Source: Nevskiaceae bacterium (GTDB lineage: Bacteria > Pseudomonadota > Gammaproteobacteria > Nevskiales > Nevskiaceae). Taken from it: a stretch of DNA of 64,000 nucleotides. The DNA lies in NCBI GenBank assembly GCA_008012115.1, contig SSEB01000003.1:434001-498000 (forward strand), given 5' to 3'. Of the stretch, positions 1 to 8,247 are shown piece by piece; position 1 is the stretch's first letter; each line of letters begins with the position of its first letter. Under the pieces are notes generated by a model. The model made no database searches and was not told the origin of the DNA. It saw only the letters and a program-made list of their open reading frames with translations. The position numbers and the translations under genes are program-made.

Positions 1-705
1 GGCAGCGCCCGCGTCGCCGTGGGCCATCCCCGCAACCCGCTGGTGGCCGATGCCGCCAATGCCGACCTGCTGCTGCTCTGGCACGAGGATGAAGTGCATG
101 CCGTGCGCCGCAAGCAGGTGCAGCTGACGCAGCACCCGAGCATCGACATGTCGCGCCGCCTGTACCAGGTGAACTGGACGCCGTCGGACACCACGCGCAT
201 CTGCCCGGCGCGCATCGGCAAAGCGTTGTGGGAGGGGTTGGTGGATCGCGCCGCGCTGGCCGCCGCCGCCCAGCTGCTGGGTCTGGCGCAGCGCATGCTG
301 GACCTGGGCATCGACTACGCCGCCCAGCGCAAGCAGTTCGGCAAGCCCATCGGCTCGTTCCAGGCGGTCAAGCATCATCTCGCCGATGTCGCGGTCAAGA
401 TCGAGTTTGCCAAGCCGGTGCTGTATCGCGCCGCTTACGCGGTGATGCGCGAACAGCCGCGGCGCTCGGTGCATGTGTCCCACGCCAAGCTGGCGGCGGG
501 CGATGCGGCCTGGCTGGCGGCGCGCAAGAGCATCCAGGTGCATGGCGCCATGGGCTATACCTGGGAAGCCGACCTGCAGATGTTCATGAAGCGCGCCTGG
601 GCGCTGGACGCGGCCTGGGGCGAGCGCGCCTTTCACAAGAAGCGCATCGCCGATTTCATCTATGCCGATCAGGCCCCGCTGGGACCCGGCGAAACCTTTA
701 CCTGA
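1..705 (+). CDS. Acyl-CoA dehydrogenase, C-terminal part (cut by window edge)
   Basis: This frame is open from the first base, so the N-terminal part lies outside the window. The visible 234 codons are the C-terminal helical domain of a flavin-dependent acyl-CoA dehydrogenase, which makes the trans-2-enoyl-CoA in beta-oxidation. Family signatures seen are RKQFGKPIGSFQAVKH, which contacts FAD, and IQVHGAMGYTWEADLQM. It is followed 25 bp later by a thiolase and then an SDR, so it looks like the first step of a beta-oxidation operon. The substrate cannot be read from the sequence. Confidence 0.9.
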   Translation, partial: GSARVAVGHPRNPLVADAANADLLLLWHEDEVHAVRRKQVQLTQHPSIDMSRRLYQVNWTPSDTTRICPARIGKALWEGLVDRAALAAAAQLLGLAQRMLDLGIDYAAQRKQFGKPIGSFQAVKHHLADVAVKIEFAKPVLYRAAYAVMREQPRRSVHVSHAKLAAGDAAWLAARKSIQVHGAMGYTWEADLQMFMKRAWALDAAWGERAFHKKRIADFIYADQAPLGPGETFT

Positions 706-730
706 TTTCTCACCTTAGCGGAGCATCGTC

Positions 731-1879
731 ATGGCAGAAGCCTATATCGTCGACGCCCTGCGCACGCCCACCGGCAAGCGCAAGGGCAGTCTGGCCCACA
801 TCCACGGTGCCGATCTCGGCGCGCATGCGATCAAGACGCTGGTGTCGCGCAATGCCATTCCGGCGGAGGACTACGACGACGTCGTGTTCGGCTGCCTCGA
901 TGCCATCGGCCCGCTGGCCGGCAACATCGCGCGCTCCTGCTGGCTGGCCGCCGGCCTGCCGCTGCATGTTCCGGGCGTGACCATCGACCGCCAGTGCGGC
1001 TCCTCGCAGCAGGCGGTGCACTTCGCCGCGCAGGCCGTGATGAGCGGCACGCAGGACGTGGTGATCGCCGGCGGCGTACAGACCATGACGCAGATCCCGA
1101 TTTCCTCGGCGATGATCGCCGCGCAGCCGCTGGGCTTCAAGGATCCGTTCTCCGGCTCCAAGGGCTGGGTCGAGCGCTTCGGCAACCAGCCGGTGTCGCA
1201 GTTCCACGGTGCGCAGCTGATCGCCGACAAGTGGCAGATCAGCCGCGAGCAGATGGAAAAGTTCTCGCTGGAAAGCCATCAGCGCGCGCGCCGCGCGCAG
1301 CAGGAAGGCCGCTTCGATCGCGAAATCATCGAGTCCTGGGGCCTTAAGATGGACGAGACCGTGCGCGATACCACGCTGGAACAGATGGCCAAGCTGGAGC
1401 CTCTGGCCCCGGGCGGCACCATCACCGCCGGTGTGTCGTCGCAGACCGGTGACGCCTCTTCGGCGATGCTGATCGTGTCGGAGAAGGCACTGAAACGCTA
1501 CAACCTCAAGCCGCGCGCGCGCATCCACCACATGAGCGTCTACGGCGACGATCCGATCTTCATGCTGACCGCACCGATTCCGGCGACGCAGTACGCGATG
1601 AAGCGTTCCGGCATGAAGCTGGCGGATATCGATCTGGTCGAGATCAATGAGGCTTTCGCCCCGGTGGTGCTGGCCTGGCTCAAGGACACCGGCTATTCGC
1701 ACGCCCAGACCAACGTCAACGGCGGCGGCATCGCGCTGTCGCATCCGCTGGGCGCCACCGGCACCAAGCTGATGACCACGCTGCTGCATGAACTCGAGCG
1801 CACGAACAAGCGCTACGGCCTGCAGACCATGTGCGAAGGCGGCGGTCTCGCCAACGTGACCATCATCGAGAGGCTGTAA
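731..1879 (+). CDS. Thiolase (acetyl-CoA C-acyltransferase)
   Basis: The 382-residue protein has the normal thiolase length and cleaves 3-ketoacyl-CoA to acetyl-CoA plus a shortened acyl-CoA. The nucleophile motif RQCGSSQQA places the acylated cysteine at Cys89. The C-terminal pair is His338 in ALSHPLG and Cys368 in MCEGGG. The gene lies between an acyl-CoA dehydrogenase and an SDR with gaps of 25 and 3 bp, so all three are probably one operon. A CGGAG ribosome site stands 7 bp before the ATG. Confidence 0.93.
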   Translation: MAEAYIVDALRTPTGKRKGSLAHIHGADLGAHAIKTLVSRNAIPAEDYDDVVFGCLDAIGPLAGNIARSCWLAAGLPLHVPGVTIDRQCGSSQQAVHFAAQAVMSGTQDVVIAGGVQTMTQIPISSAMIAAQPLGFKDPFSGSKGWVERFGNQPVSQFHGAQLIADKWQISREQMEKFSLESHQRARRAQQEGRFDREIIESWGLKMDETVRDTTLEQMAKLEPLAPGGTITAGVSSQTGDASSAMLIVSEKALKRYNLKPRARIHHMSVYGDDPIFMLTAPIPATQYAMKRSGMKLADIDLVEINEAFAPVVLAWLKDTGYSHAQTNVNGGGIALSHPLGATGTKLMTTLLHELERTNKRYGLQTMCEGGGLANVTIIERL

Positions 1880-1882
1880 GTC

Positions 1883-2761
1883 ATGGGCATCTGCAACAAC
1901 CGCACGATCATCATCACCGGCTCGGGCGCGGGTCTGGGGCGCGGCTATGCGATGGCGATCGCCGCCGAAGGCGGCAACGTCGTGGTCAACGACATCAAGC
2001 GCGAGGCGGCAGACGCCGTGGTCGCCGAGATCAAGGCCGCGGGTGGCAAGGCCATCGCCAACAGCGACGACATCACCAGCATGAGCGGCGCTGACGCCAT
2101 CGTGAAGGCGGCGGTCGACGCCTTCGGCGACGTGCACGGCGTGGTCAATAACGCCGGCGTCGTGCGCGACCGCATGTTCGCCTCGATGAGCGAGGAGGAG
2201 TGGGACACGGTGATCCGCGTCCACCTCAAGGGTCACTTCTGCATCGCCAGCAAGCTGGTGCAGCGCTGGCGCGATCAGGTGAAGGCGGGCCAGAAAGTCG
2301 AGGGCCGCATCGTCAACACCAGCTCCGGCGCGGGCCTGCAGGGCAACATCGGCCAGAGCAACTACTCGGCGGCCAAGGGCGGCATCGCCTCGCTGACCCT
2401 GGTGCAGGCGGCGGAACTGGGCCGTTACGGCATCACCGCCAACGCGCTGGCGCCGGCCGCGCGCACCGGCATGACCGAGGGGCCCTTCGGGGCGATGATG
2501 AAAAAGCCGGAGGACGGCAGCTTCGATCACTACGCGCCGGAGAACGTGGCGCCGCTGGTGGTCTGGCTGTGCAGCCCGCTGTCGCAGCACGTCAGCGGCA
2601 AGGTGTTTGAGGTGGAAGGCGGCAAGCTGTCCATCGCCACCGGCTGGAAGACCGGCATTGTCCGCGACAAGAAGGCGCGCTGGAATCCGGCCGAGCTGAC
2701 CGACGTGGTCAACGGTCTGATCGCCGAATCGCCGAAAGCGCAGAAGGTCTACGGCACCTGA
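1883..2761 (+). CDS. SDR, probable 3-hydroxyacyl-CoA dehydrogenase
   Basis: This 292-residue short-chain dehydrogenase begins 3 bp after the thiolase stop. The cofactor motif is TGSGAGLG (residues 12-19), NNAG is at 89-92, and the catalytic residues are Ser147/148, Tyr161 and Lys165 (YSAAK). It resembles the dehydrogenase part of peroxisomal multifunctional enzyme type 2, including a C-terminal tail of about 40 residues after the Rossmann fold. Beside an acyl-CoA dehydrogenase and a thiolase, 3-hydroxyacyl-CoA oxidation is the likely role. That role is inferred from context and overall resemblance. Confidence 0.85.
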   Translation: MGICNNRTIIITGSGAGLGRGYAMAIAAEGGNVVVNDIKREAADAVVAEIKAAGGKAIANSDDITSMSGADAIVKAAVDAFGDVHGVVNNAGVVRDRMFASMSEEEWDTVIRVHLKGHFCIASKLVQRWRDQVKAGQKVEGRIVNTSSGAGLQGNIGQSNYSAAKGGIASLTLVQAAELGRYGITANALAPAARTGMTEGPFGAMMKKPEDGSFDHYAPENVAPLVVWLCSPLSQHVSGKVFEVEGGKLSIATGWKTGIVRDKKARWNPAELTDVVNGLIAESPKAQKVYGT

Positions 2762-2831
2762 AACGGGCGTCGGCCGGAGGAATCGGCCGACCTTGAAAAT
2801 CAACGGAAAAATCTTGATTTCCATTGATTTT

Positions 2832-2860
2832 TTGCGGTGCGGCAAGAATCCGTCTATAGT
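2832..2860 (+). promoter_or_regulatory. Candidate sigma70 promoter before the hydrolase/monooxygenase operon
   Basis: TTGCGG (2832-2837) and TATAGT (2855-2860) are separated by exactly 17 bp. They lie in an AT-richer stretch about 110 bp before the ATG at 2972. The spacing and the TATAGT box are convincing; the -35 box is only a moderate match. A weak hairpin at 2769-2791 (GTCGGCCG/CGGCCGAC) just upstream may end the preceding operon. Confidence 0.55.
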
Positions 2861-2884
2861 CACCGTGACAGTAGCCAATGTCAC
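2859..2884. promoter_or_regulatory. Overlapping palindromes over the start region, candidate operator
   Basis: GTCACCGTGAC (2859-2869) is an 11-bp palindrome overlapping the end of the -10 box. Its right half also pairs with a second site: GTGACA (2865-2870), 8 bp, TGTCAC (2879-2884). Further AGTCAATG-like repeats follow. Symmetric sites at a transcription start usually bind a dimeric repressor, but no regulator gene adjoins this operon, so the binding protein is unknown. Confidence 0.5.
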
Positions 2885-2971
2885 GATAGTCAATGACCGC
2901 CGGATGCTCCGCGGGTAGTGTGGCTGTCGTTCAGAGCCGCATTGGCGCTCTAGCCTTGACCGGAGATTGCG

Positions 2972-3853
2972 ATGACCCAGACCCATACCGCCGCCACCCG
3001 CACCCCGTCCGCCGCCGGGCGACACGAGGGGGCCAGCTTTCCGGTGCGCCGTCCGGATTTCGACTTCAGCAAGACGCCGGAGTACTGGTTCGACAACAAC
3101 CCCATGCTGACCCATTTCATGAACGGCATGGCGGCGCTGTTCCCGGATGGCGAGATGTTCTTCGTCAAGTCGGTGCGCGCGGTGCGCGACCAGATCCGGG
3201 ACGAGGCGCTGCAGAAGGAAATCAGTGCCTTCATCGGCCAGGAGGCCATGCACTCCAAGGCGCATCTCGCGCTGGACGACTATCTTCACGGCAAGGGCGT
3301 GCCGATCAAGGAGATCGAGAAGATCGCCGTCAATCTGCTCGGCGTCATCCACCGTTACGGCTCCAAGAAGCTGGACCTGTCGGTGACCTGTGCCCTGGAA
3401 CACTTCACCGCCACCTGGGCGCAGCAGTTCCTGACCCATGACGCGACCCGCGAGGTGTTCAACGATCCGACCATGCGCAAGCTGTGGACCTGGCACGCGG
3501 TCGAGGAGTCCGAGCACAAGGCTGTGGCCTACGACACCTACAAGGCCATTGGCGGCGACTACGCCACCCGCGCCGCCGGCATGGCCATCGCCATGGCGGG
3601 CCTGACTGCGGCGCTGGTCTACATCGAGTTCAAGATGGTGCGCCATGACCGCCAGCTCACCAACTGGCGCGCCTGGGGCCAGGGCCTCAAGCACATGTTC
3701 GGTCTCAAGGGCTTCTTCACGCCGACCATCCCCAAGCTGTTCGACTACTTCCGCCCGGGCTTCCACCCCAACGATCACGACGTGGCCGAAGCGCTGGCCC
3801 AGCGCCGCAGCGAACTGGCTTTTGACGCGCCCGCCGGCGCCGTGCTGCACTAA
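2972..3853 (+). CDS. PF10118-type metal-dependent hydrolase (di-metal helical protein)
   Basis: The 293-residue protein matches the PF10118 'metal-dependent hydrolase' family, a mostly helical fold with conserved Glu/His pairs. Visible motifs are QEAMHSK (Glu91, His94), ALEHF (Glu143, His144) and WHAVEESEHKAVAYD (His175, Glu178, Glu181, His182). This pattern recalls ferritin-like di-iron proteins. The true reaction is not established. It starts after a promoter with palindromic sites and is followed 9 bp later by a Baeyer-Villiger-type monooxygenase, so the two are probably co-expressed. A CCGGAGA ribosome site precedes the ATG. Confidence 0.8.
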   Translation: MTQTHTAATRTPSAAGRHEGASFPVRRPDFDFSKTPEYWFDNNPMLTHFMNGMAALFPDGEMFFVKSVRAVRDQIRDEALQKEISAFIGQEAMHSKAHLALDDYLHGKGVPIKEIEKIAVNLLGVIHRYGSKKLDLSVTCALEHFTATWAQQFLTHDATREVFNDPTMRKLWTWHAVEESEHKAVAYDTYKAIGGDYATRAAGMAIAMAGLTAALVYIEFKMVRHDRQLTNWRAWGQGLKHMFGLKGFFTPTIPKLFDYFRPGFHPNDHDVAEALAQRRSELAFDAPAGAVLH

Positions 3854-3862
3854 GCGGCCGCG

Positions 3863-5467
3863 ATGGCGACCTCCAGCCCCCGTCGCGTGCGGAAGCCCGC
3901 GACGGCGCCCAAGGCCGTTGCCGCAGCAACGGGGAAAACGCGCATGAAGAGCCACACCGTGGACGTGCTGATCATCGGCGCCGGCCTGTCCGGCATCGGC
4001 GCCGCCTGCCATCTGCGGCGCCAGTGCCCGGACAAGACGTTCGCGGTGCTCGAGCGTCGCGAGGCGATTGGCGGTACCTGGGACCTGTTCCGTTATCCCG
4101 GCATCCGCTCGGATTCGGACATGTACACCTTCGGCTTCAACTTCAAGCCGTGGACCGAGCCGCGCGTGCTGGCCGACGGCCCGTCGATCCGGCGCTATGT
4201 CACCGAGACCGCGCGCGAATACGATGTGGAGAGCCAGATCCGCTTCCGCCGCAAGGTGCTGCGTGCCGACTGGTCGACGGCGCAGTCGCGCTGGACGGTC
4301 GAGGCCTTGAATGAAGCCACGGGGGAGACGGAGCAGTACGCCGCGTCCTTCGTGATCGGCTGCACCGGCTACTACAACTACGATGCCGGCTACCGCCCGA
4401 AGTTTCCGGGCGAGACGAAGTTCAAGGGCCAGATCGTGCACCCGCAGCACTGGCCCGAGGGCCTGGACTACGAGGGCAAGCGCGTCGTCGTCATCGGCAG
4501 CGGCGCCACCGCCATCACGCTGGTGCCGTCGATGACCGACAAGGCCGCGCACGTCACCATGCTGCAGCGCTCGCCCACCTACATCATGTCGGTGCCGGCC
4601 ATCGATCCGCTCGCCGCCAGGTTGCAACGTCTCCTGCCTGACAAGATCGCCTATCGCCTGAACCGCGCACGCAACATCAACGTCCAGCGCCTGCTGTACC
4701 AGGCGTCGCGCCGTCATCCGCGCCTGATCCGCCGCCTGCTGCTGGGGCTGGTGCGCAAGCAGGTCGGCGAGGCCAACATGCGCCACTTCACGCCGAATTA
4801 CATGCCCTGGGACCAGCGCCTCTGCGTGGTGCCCAACGGCGACCTGTTCCGCGCGTTGCGCGAAGGCAAGGCGTCGATGGCGACGGACCAGATCGAGTCG
4901 TTCACCGCCGACGGCATCCGTCTCAAGTCGGGCGAAACGCTCAAGGCCGACATCATCGTCACCGCCACCGGGCTCGATGTGCAGATGTTCGGCGGCATCG
5001 AGATGGCCGTCGACGGCGAGCCGGTCAAGGTCAAGGACCGCCTGACCTACAAGGGCGTGCTGGTCGAGGGCGTGCCCAATGCCGCCATCGTGTTCGGCTA
5101 CACCAATGCTTCGTGGACGCTCAAGGCCGACCTCGCCGCCGAGTACGTCTGCCGCCTGCTCAAGCACATGGATCAGAACGGCTACCGCCAGGTGATGGCG
5201 CGCGACCGCGAGGGCTGCGGCACCGAGGACACCGTGCTCGGCGGCCTTTCCTCCGGCTACATCCAGCGCGCGGCCGACAAGCTGCCGCGCCAGGGCAGCC
5301 ACCGGCCGTGGAAGGTGGTGCAGGACTACCTGCGCGACATTCCCATCATGCGCCGCGGTGCGCTGGAAGACGGCGTGCTGGAATTCGACGGCAAGCCCAG
5401 CGCCGACCGTCGCCTGCGCACGCCGCGCTGGGTCAATCCGCTCAGGCTCGCGTTCGGGCGCTCCTGA
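3863..5467 (+). CDS. Flavin-containing monooxygenase, Baeyer-Villiger type
   Basis: The protein has two Rossmann motifs, GAGLSG (39-44) for FAD and GSGATA (212-217) for NADPH. Between them lies the Baeyer-Villiger fingerprint FKGQIVHPQHWP (187-198), which matches FxGxxxHxxxW(P/D). Such enzymes insert oxygen next to a ketone to give an ester or lactone, or oxidise heteroatoms. The first ATG at 3863 has no clear ribosome site and codes for a basic, Ala/Pro-rich leader; ATG 3944 (MKSHTVDVLIIGAG) is an equally good start. A strong terminator follows at 5485. Confidence 0.87.
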   Translation: MATSSPRRVRKPATAPKAVAAATGKTRMKSHTVDVLIIGAGLSGIGAACHLRRQCPDKTFAVLERREAIGGTWDLFRYPGIRSDSDMYTFGFNFKPWTEPRVLADGPSIRRYVTETAREYDVESQIRFRRKVLRADWSTAQSRWTVEALNEATGETEQYAASFVIGCTGYYNYDAGYRPKFPGETKFKGQIVHPQHWPEGLDYEGKRVVVIGSGATAITLVPSMTDKAAHVTMLQRSPTYIMSVPAIDPLAARLQRLLPDKIAYRLNRARNINVQRLLYQASRRHPRLIRRLLLGLVRKQVGEANMRHFTPNYMPWDQRLCVVPNGDLFRALREGKASMATDQIESFTADGIRLKSGETLKADIIVTATGLDVQMFGGIEMAVDGEPVKVKDRLTYKGVLVEGVPNAAIVFGYTNASWTLKADLAAEYVCRLLKHMDQNGYRQVMARDREGCGTEDTVLGGLSSGYIQRAADKLPRQGSHRPWKVVQDYLRDIPIMRRGALEDGVLEFDGKPSADRRLRTPRWVNPLRLAFGRS

Positions 5468-5484
5468 ATCGGCGATGACGGCCA

Positions 5485-5516
5485 ACGGCGGCGGGCGCGG
5501 GCCCGCCGCCGTTTTT
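5485..5516 (+). terminator. Rho-independent terminator
   Basis: A perfect 12-bp stem (ACGGCGGCGGGC at 5485-5496 with GCCCGCCGCCGT at 5501-5512) closes a 4-base loop and runs into five T residues (5512-5516). It lies 17 bp after the monooxygenase stop and ends that operon. Confidence 0.92.
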
Positions 5517-5628
5517 CGTGGTGCGCACGGTGACGGCTCGCGGAATCATCCCAACGGATGAAGCTTGTTGGCCGCCGCGACCGCAGAATCCAGGCAAGCT
5601 GCCGCAACGCCGCGGCGATGGATTGCCG

Positions 5629-6783
5629 ATGAATTTCGCCCTGACCGACGACCAGATCATGATCCGCGACGCGGCCGAGAGTTTTCTCGCCGATGTCGCC
5701 GACAGTGCCGCCGTGCGCAAGGCCGCAGCCGATCCGCGCGGCTACGACGAGGCGGCGTGGCGCCGCATTGCCGGCGAACTGGGCTGGTGCGGCATTCCGG
5801 TGCCCGAAGCCCACGGCGGTCTCGGCCTGGGCGCGGTGGAACTGATGCTGGTGCAGGAGCAGATCGGCCGTCGCCTGCTGCCCTCGCCGTTCTTCGCCAC
5901 GGTATGCCTCGCCGCCACGGTGTTGCGCGAAGTGGCCAGCGACGCCGCGCAAGCCGAGTTTCTGCCACGCATCGCCGCCGGCGCGCTGCGCGCCAGTGCG
6001 CCCCTGCCCAGCGATGCCGGCGGCTGGACGGCCGCCGCCAGCATGCTGCGCGCCACGCCCGAGAGCGGTCACTGGCGGCTGCAGGGCGTGGCCGAGCGCC
6101 TGCCCGATGCGCAGGACGCCGAGCTGTTGCTGCTGTTCGCCGAAACCGCCGACGGTCCCGGCCTGTTCGCGGTGCCGGCGGAATCGCAGGGTCTGCAAGT
6201 GGTCACCGCCGAAGGCTGGGACGGCACCCGCCGGTTCTCGCGCGTGCTGCTCGACGCCGTGCTGCCCGATGCCGCGCGCATCGACGAGGCCCGGCGCGCC
6301 GATGGCTACGCGCGCAGCTTCGCGCTGGCGCAGCTCTATGTCGCCGCCGAGCAGCTCGGTGCCGCGCAGCAGTGCCTGGATCTCACCGTCGCCTACACCG
6401 CCACGCGCAAGCAGTTCGGCCGCGCCATCGCCGGCTTCCAGGCGGTGAAGCACCGCTGCGCCGAGATGATGGTCAGGATCGAGGCCCTGCGCTCCGCCGT
6501 GTACGGCGCCGCGGCACAGGCCGCCGGTGATGCCGGCGTGGCGTCGCTGCAGCTGGAGTGCGCGATGGCCAAGGCCCTGGGCAGCGATGCGCTGTTCGCC
6601 TGCGCGCAGGAGGCGATCCAGCTGCACGGCGGCGTCGGCTTCACCTGGGAGTACGACCCGCAGCTCTACTTCAAACGCGCGCAGGCCAGCAGCCACTGGC
6701 TGGGCAGCGCCGATGCGCTGCGCGAAGGCATCGCCGGGCGTCTGCTGGCGCCCGACAACACGCCACCCGCTATGGCGGTTTGA
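5629..6783 (+). CDS. Acyl-CoA dehydrogenase
   Basis: The start MNFALTDDQIMIRDAAESF at 5629 gives a normal 384-residue acyl-CoA dehydrogenase; upstream in-frame codons encode nothing like the family. Signatures include RKQFGRAIAGFQAVKHRCAE and IQLHGGVGFTWEYDPQLYFKR. A second acyl-CoA dehydrogenase follows at 6939. In steroid-degrading bacteria such adjacent pairs often form alpha2beta2 enzymes, so a joint complex is possible. The last codons (PPAMAV and stop) lie inside the left end of a 114-bp repeat element. Confidence 0.92.
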   Translation: MNFALTDDQIMIRDAAESFLADVADSAAVRKAAADPRGYDEAAWRRIAGELGWCGIPVPEAHGGLGLGAVELMLVQEQIGRRLLPSPFFATVCLAATVLREVASDAAQAEFLPRIAAGALRASAPLPSDAGGWTAAASMLRATPESGHWRLQGVAERLPDAQDAELLLLFAETADGPGLFAVPAESQGLQVVTAEGWDGTRRFSRVLLDAVLPDAARIDEARRADGYARSFALAQLYVAAEQLGAAQQCLDLTVAYTATRKQFGRAIAGFQAVKHRCAEMMVRIEALRSAVYGAAAQAAGDAGVASLQLECAMAKALGSDALFACAQEAIQLHGGVGFTWEYDPQLYFKRAQASSHWLGSADALREGIAGRLLAPDNTPPAMAV

Positions 6784-6875
6784 GTGCCGATAAAGGTTAT
6801 TAAATATATAATGATTAATAAATCGTTAAATAATATAGAACAAATCCCCCAGGGAAAAGACCGACAGCGGGTGCC
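6762..6875 (-). repeat. 114-bp AT-core element, copy 1
   Basis: The terminal repeats are GCCACCCGCT (6762-6771) and AGCGGGTGCC (6866-6875, one mismatch). Arms are 6772-6795 and 6842-6865, and the AT-rich core is 6796-6841 (6 G/C of 46). The right arm, read on the minus strand, contains TTTTCCCTGGGGGATTT, which sets the orientation. The left end overlaps the 3' end of the acyl-CoA dehydrogenase, supplying its last residues and stop. No target duplication is visible. Confidence 0.9.
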
Positions 6876-6938
6876 GTCCCCGCGCGGCGGAATGCGGCTT
6901 TTCGCGGCCGGCCCTGACCGTTGCGGAGCCTGGCGCGC

Positions 6939-8126
6939 ATGAACCTGCAATCGACCGCTGCCGACGAGGCCTTCCGCAACGACATCGCCGCCTGGATGCG
7001 CGCGCATCTGGTCGGTGAATACGCGGCGATCCGGCATCGCGGCGGCCCCGGCGACGAGGAGGCCGATCCGGCACTGCGCAAGGCCTGGGAGCGTGAACTG
7101 GCCAAGGGCGGCTGGACCTGCGTCGGCTGGCCGCGCGAGTTCGGCGGGCGCGGCCTGTCGATCGAGCAGCAGGTGATCTTCCACGAGGAATACGCCCGCG
7201 CCGGCGGCCCCGGCCGCATGGGCCACATCGGCGAGGGCCTGATCGGCCCGGCGCTGATCCAGTACGGCAGCGCGGCGCAGAAACAGGAGTTCCTCCCCGG
7301 CATCGTCGCCGGCACCACCTTCTGGGCGCAGGGGTATTCCGAGCCGGGCGCCGGCTCCGATCTCGCCAACGTGCAGACCCGCGCCGAGCGGCAAGCGGAC
7401 GGCTCGTGGAAAGTGACGGGCCAGAAAATCTGGACCTCGCTGGCGCACGAGTCGGAGTGGATCTTCGTGCTGGCGCGCGGCGAGGCCGGCACCAAGGGCA
7501 ACAAGGGCCTGGTGTTCCTGCTGCTGCCGCTGGCGCAGCCGGGCATCGAGATCCGTCCGATCCGGCAGCTGGGCGGCGGCAGCGAATTCAACGAAGTGTT
7601 CTTCGACGGTGCGGTGGCCAGGGCCGAGCACCTGGTCGGCGCCGTCGGCGACGGCTGGAAGGTGGCGATGGGCCTGCTCGAAGCCGAGCGCGGCACCTCG
7701 ACGCTGGGGCAGCAGATGCACTTCCTACACGAGCTGGAACTGGTGATCGCCGCCGCGCGCGCCACCGGCCAGGACCGCAACCCCGGCATCCGCCAGCGCA
7801 TCGCGCAGGCCTGGATGGGACTGCGCGTGCAGCGCTACAACGCGCTGCGCATGCTCAGCGGCGAAAGCACCACGCTGCGGCGCGAGGCCCTGATCGGCAA
7901 GTACTACTGGTCCAACTGGCACCGCGATCTCGGCAAGCTGGCGATGGATATCCTCGGCCCGCTGGGCGATGTGCCCTCGGACGATCCGGCGATCCGGCCG
8001 CTGCAGCAGCTGTTTTTCTTCTCGCGCGCCGACACCATCTACGCCGGCACCAACGAGATTCAGCTCAATCTCATCGCCGAGCGCGGGCTGGGCATGCCGC
8101 GCGAGGCGCGTCCGGCGGTCGGCTGA
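6939..8126 (+). CDS. Acyl-CoA dehydrogenase, paired with the preceding one
   Basis: The ATG at 6939 gives 395 residues. FAD-domain motifs include WAQGYSEPGAGSDLANVQT and the C-terminal IYAGTNEIQLNLIAERGLG. Where medium-chain enzymes have the catalytic Glu in YEGT, this protein has YAGT, a common form in partners of heteromeric FadE enzymes. It probably acts with a neighbour as a pair, which is inferred. Downstream SDR, MaoC and thiolase genes complete a beta-oxidation cycle. A repeat element lies between this gene and the upstream paralogue, so it may have its own promoter. Confidence 0.92.
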   Translation: MNLQSTAADEAFRNDIAAWMRAHLVGEYAAIRHRGGPGDEEADPALRKAWERELAKGGWTCVGWPREFGGRGLSIEQQVIFHEEYARAGGPGRMGHIGEGLIGPALIQYGSAAQKQEFLPGIVAGTTFWAQGYSEPGAGSDLANVQTRAERQADGSWKVTGQKIWTSLAHESEWIFVLARGEAGTKGNKGLVFLLLPLAQPGIEIRPIRQLGGGSEFNEVFFDGAVARAEHLVGAVGDGWKVAMGLLEAERGTSTLGQQMHFLHELELVIAAARATGQDRNPGIRQRIAQAWMGLRVQRYNALRMLSGESTTLRREALIGKYYWSNWHRDLGKLAMDILGPLGDVPSDDPAIRPLQQLFFFSRADTIYAGTNEIQLNLIAERGLGMPREARPAVG

Positions 8127-8134
8127 TCGCCGGG

Positions 8135-8170
8135 ACGGCACCGGCGGGGCATGCCCCGGGGCGGTGCCGT
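8135..8170 (+). other. Nested intercistronic hairpin
   Basis: ACGGCACCG (8135-8143) pairs with CGGTGCCGT (8162-8170). The loop holds a second perfect palindrome, GGGGCATGCCCC (8146-8157). No T run follows, so it is not a standard intrinsic terminator. It lies 8 bp after an acyl-CoA dehydrogenase stop and 77 bp before the next start; it could stabilise mRNA or attenuate transcription. Confidence 0.6.
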
Positions 8171-8247
8171 GCACCAATCTCATCCTTCCGGCGGAGGCCG
8201 ACAGGGGGCAGATCGGACAGACTGCGCCGAAATCATCGGAATTCCGT

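Noticed and set aside
710-5485. Very long minus-strand open frame (1591 codons) opposite the thiolase, SDR, hydrolase and monooxygenase genes
   Set aside because: It is antisense to four well-supported genes and its translation is repetitive and His/Arg/Ala-rich, as expected from a GC-rich shadow frame. It crosses the intergenic promoter region without any family motif.
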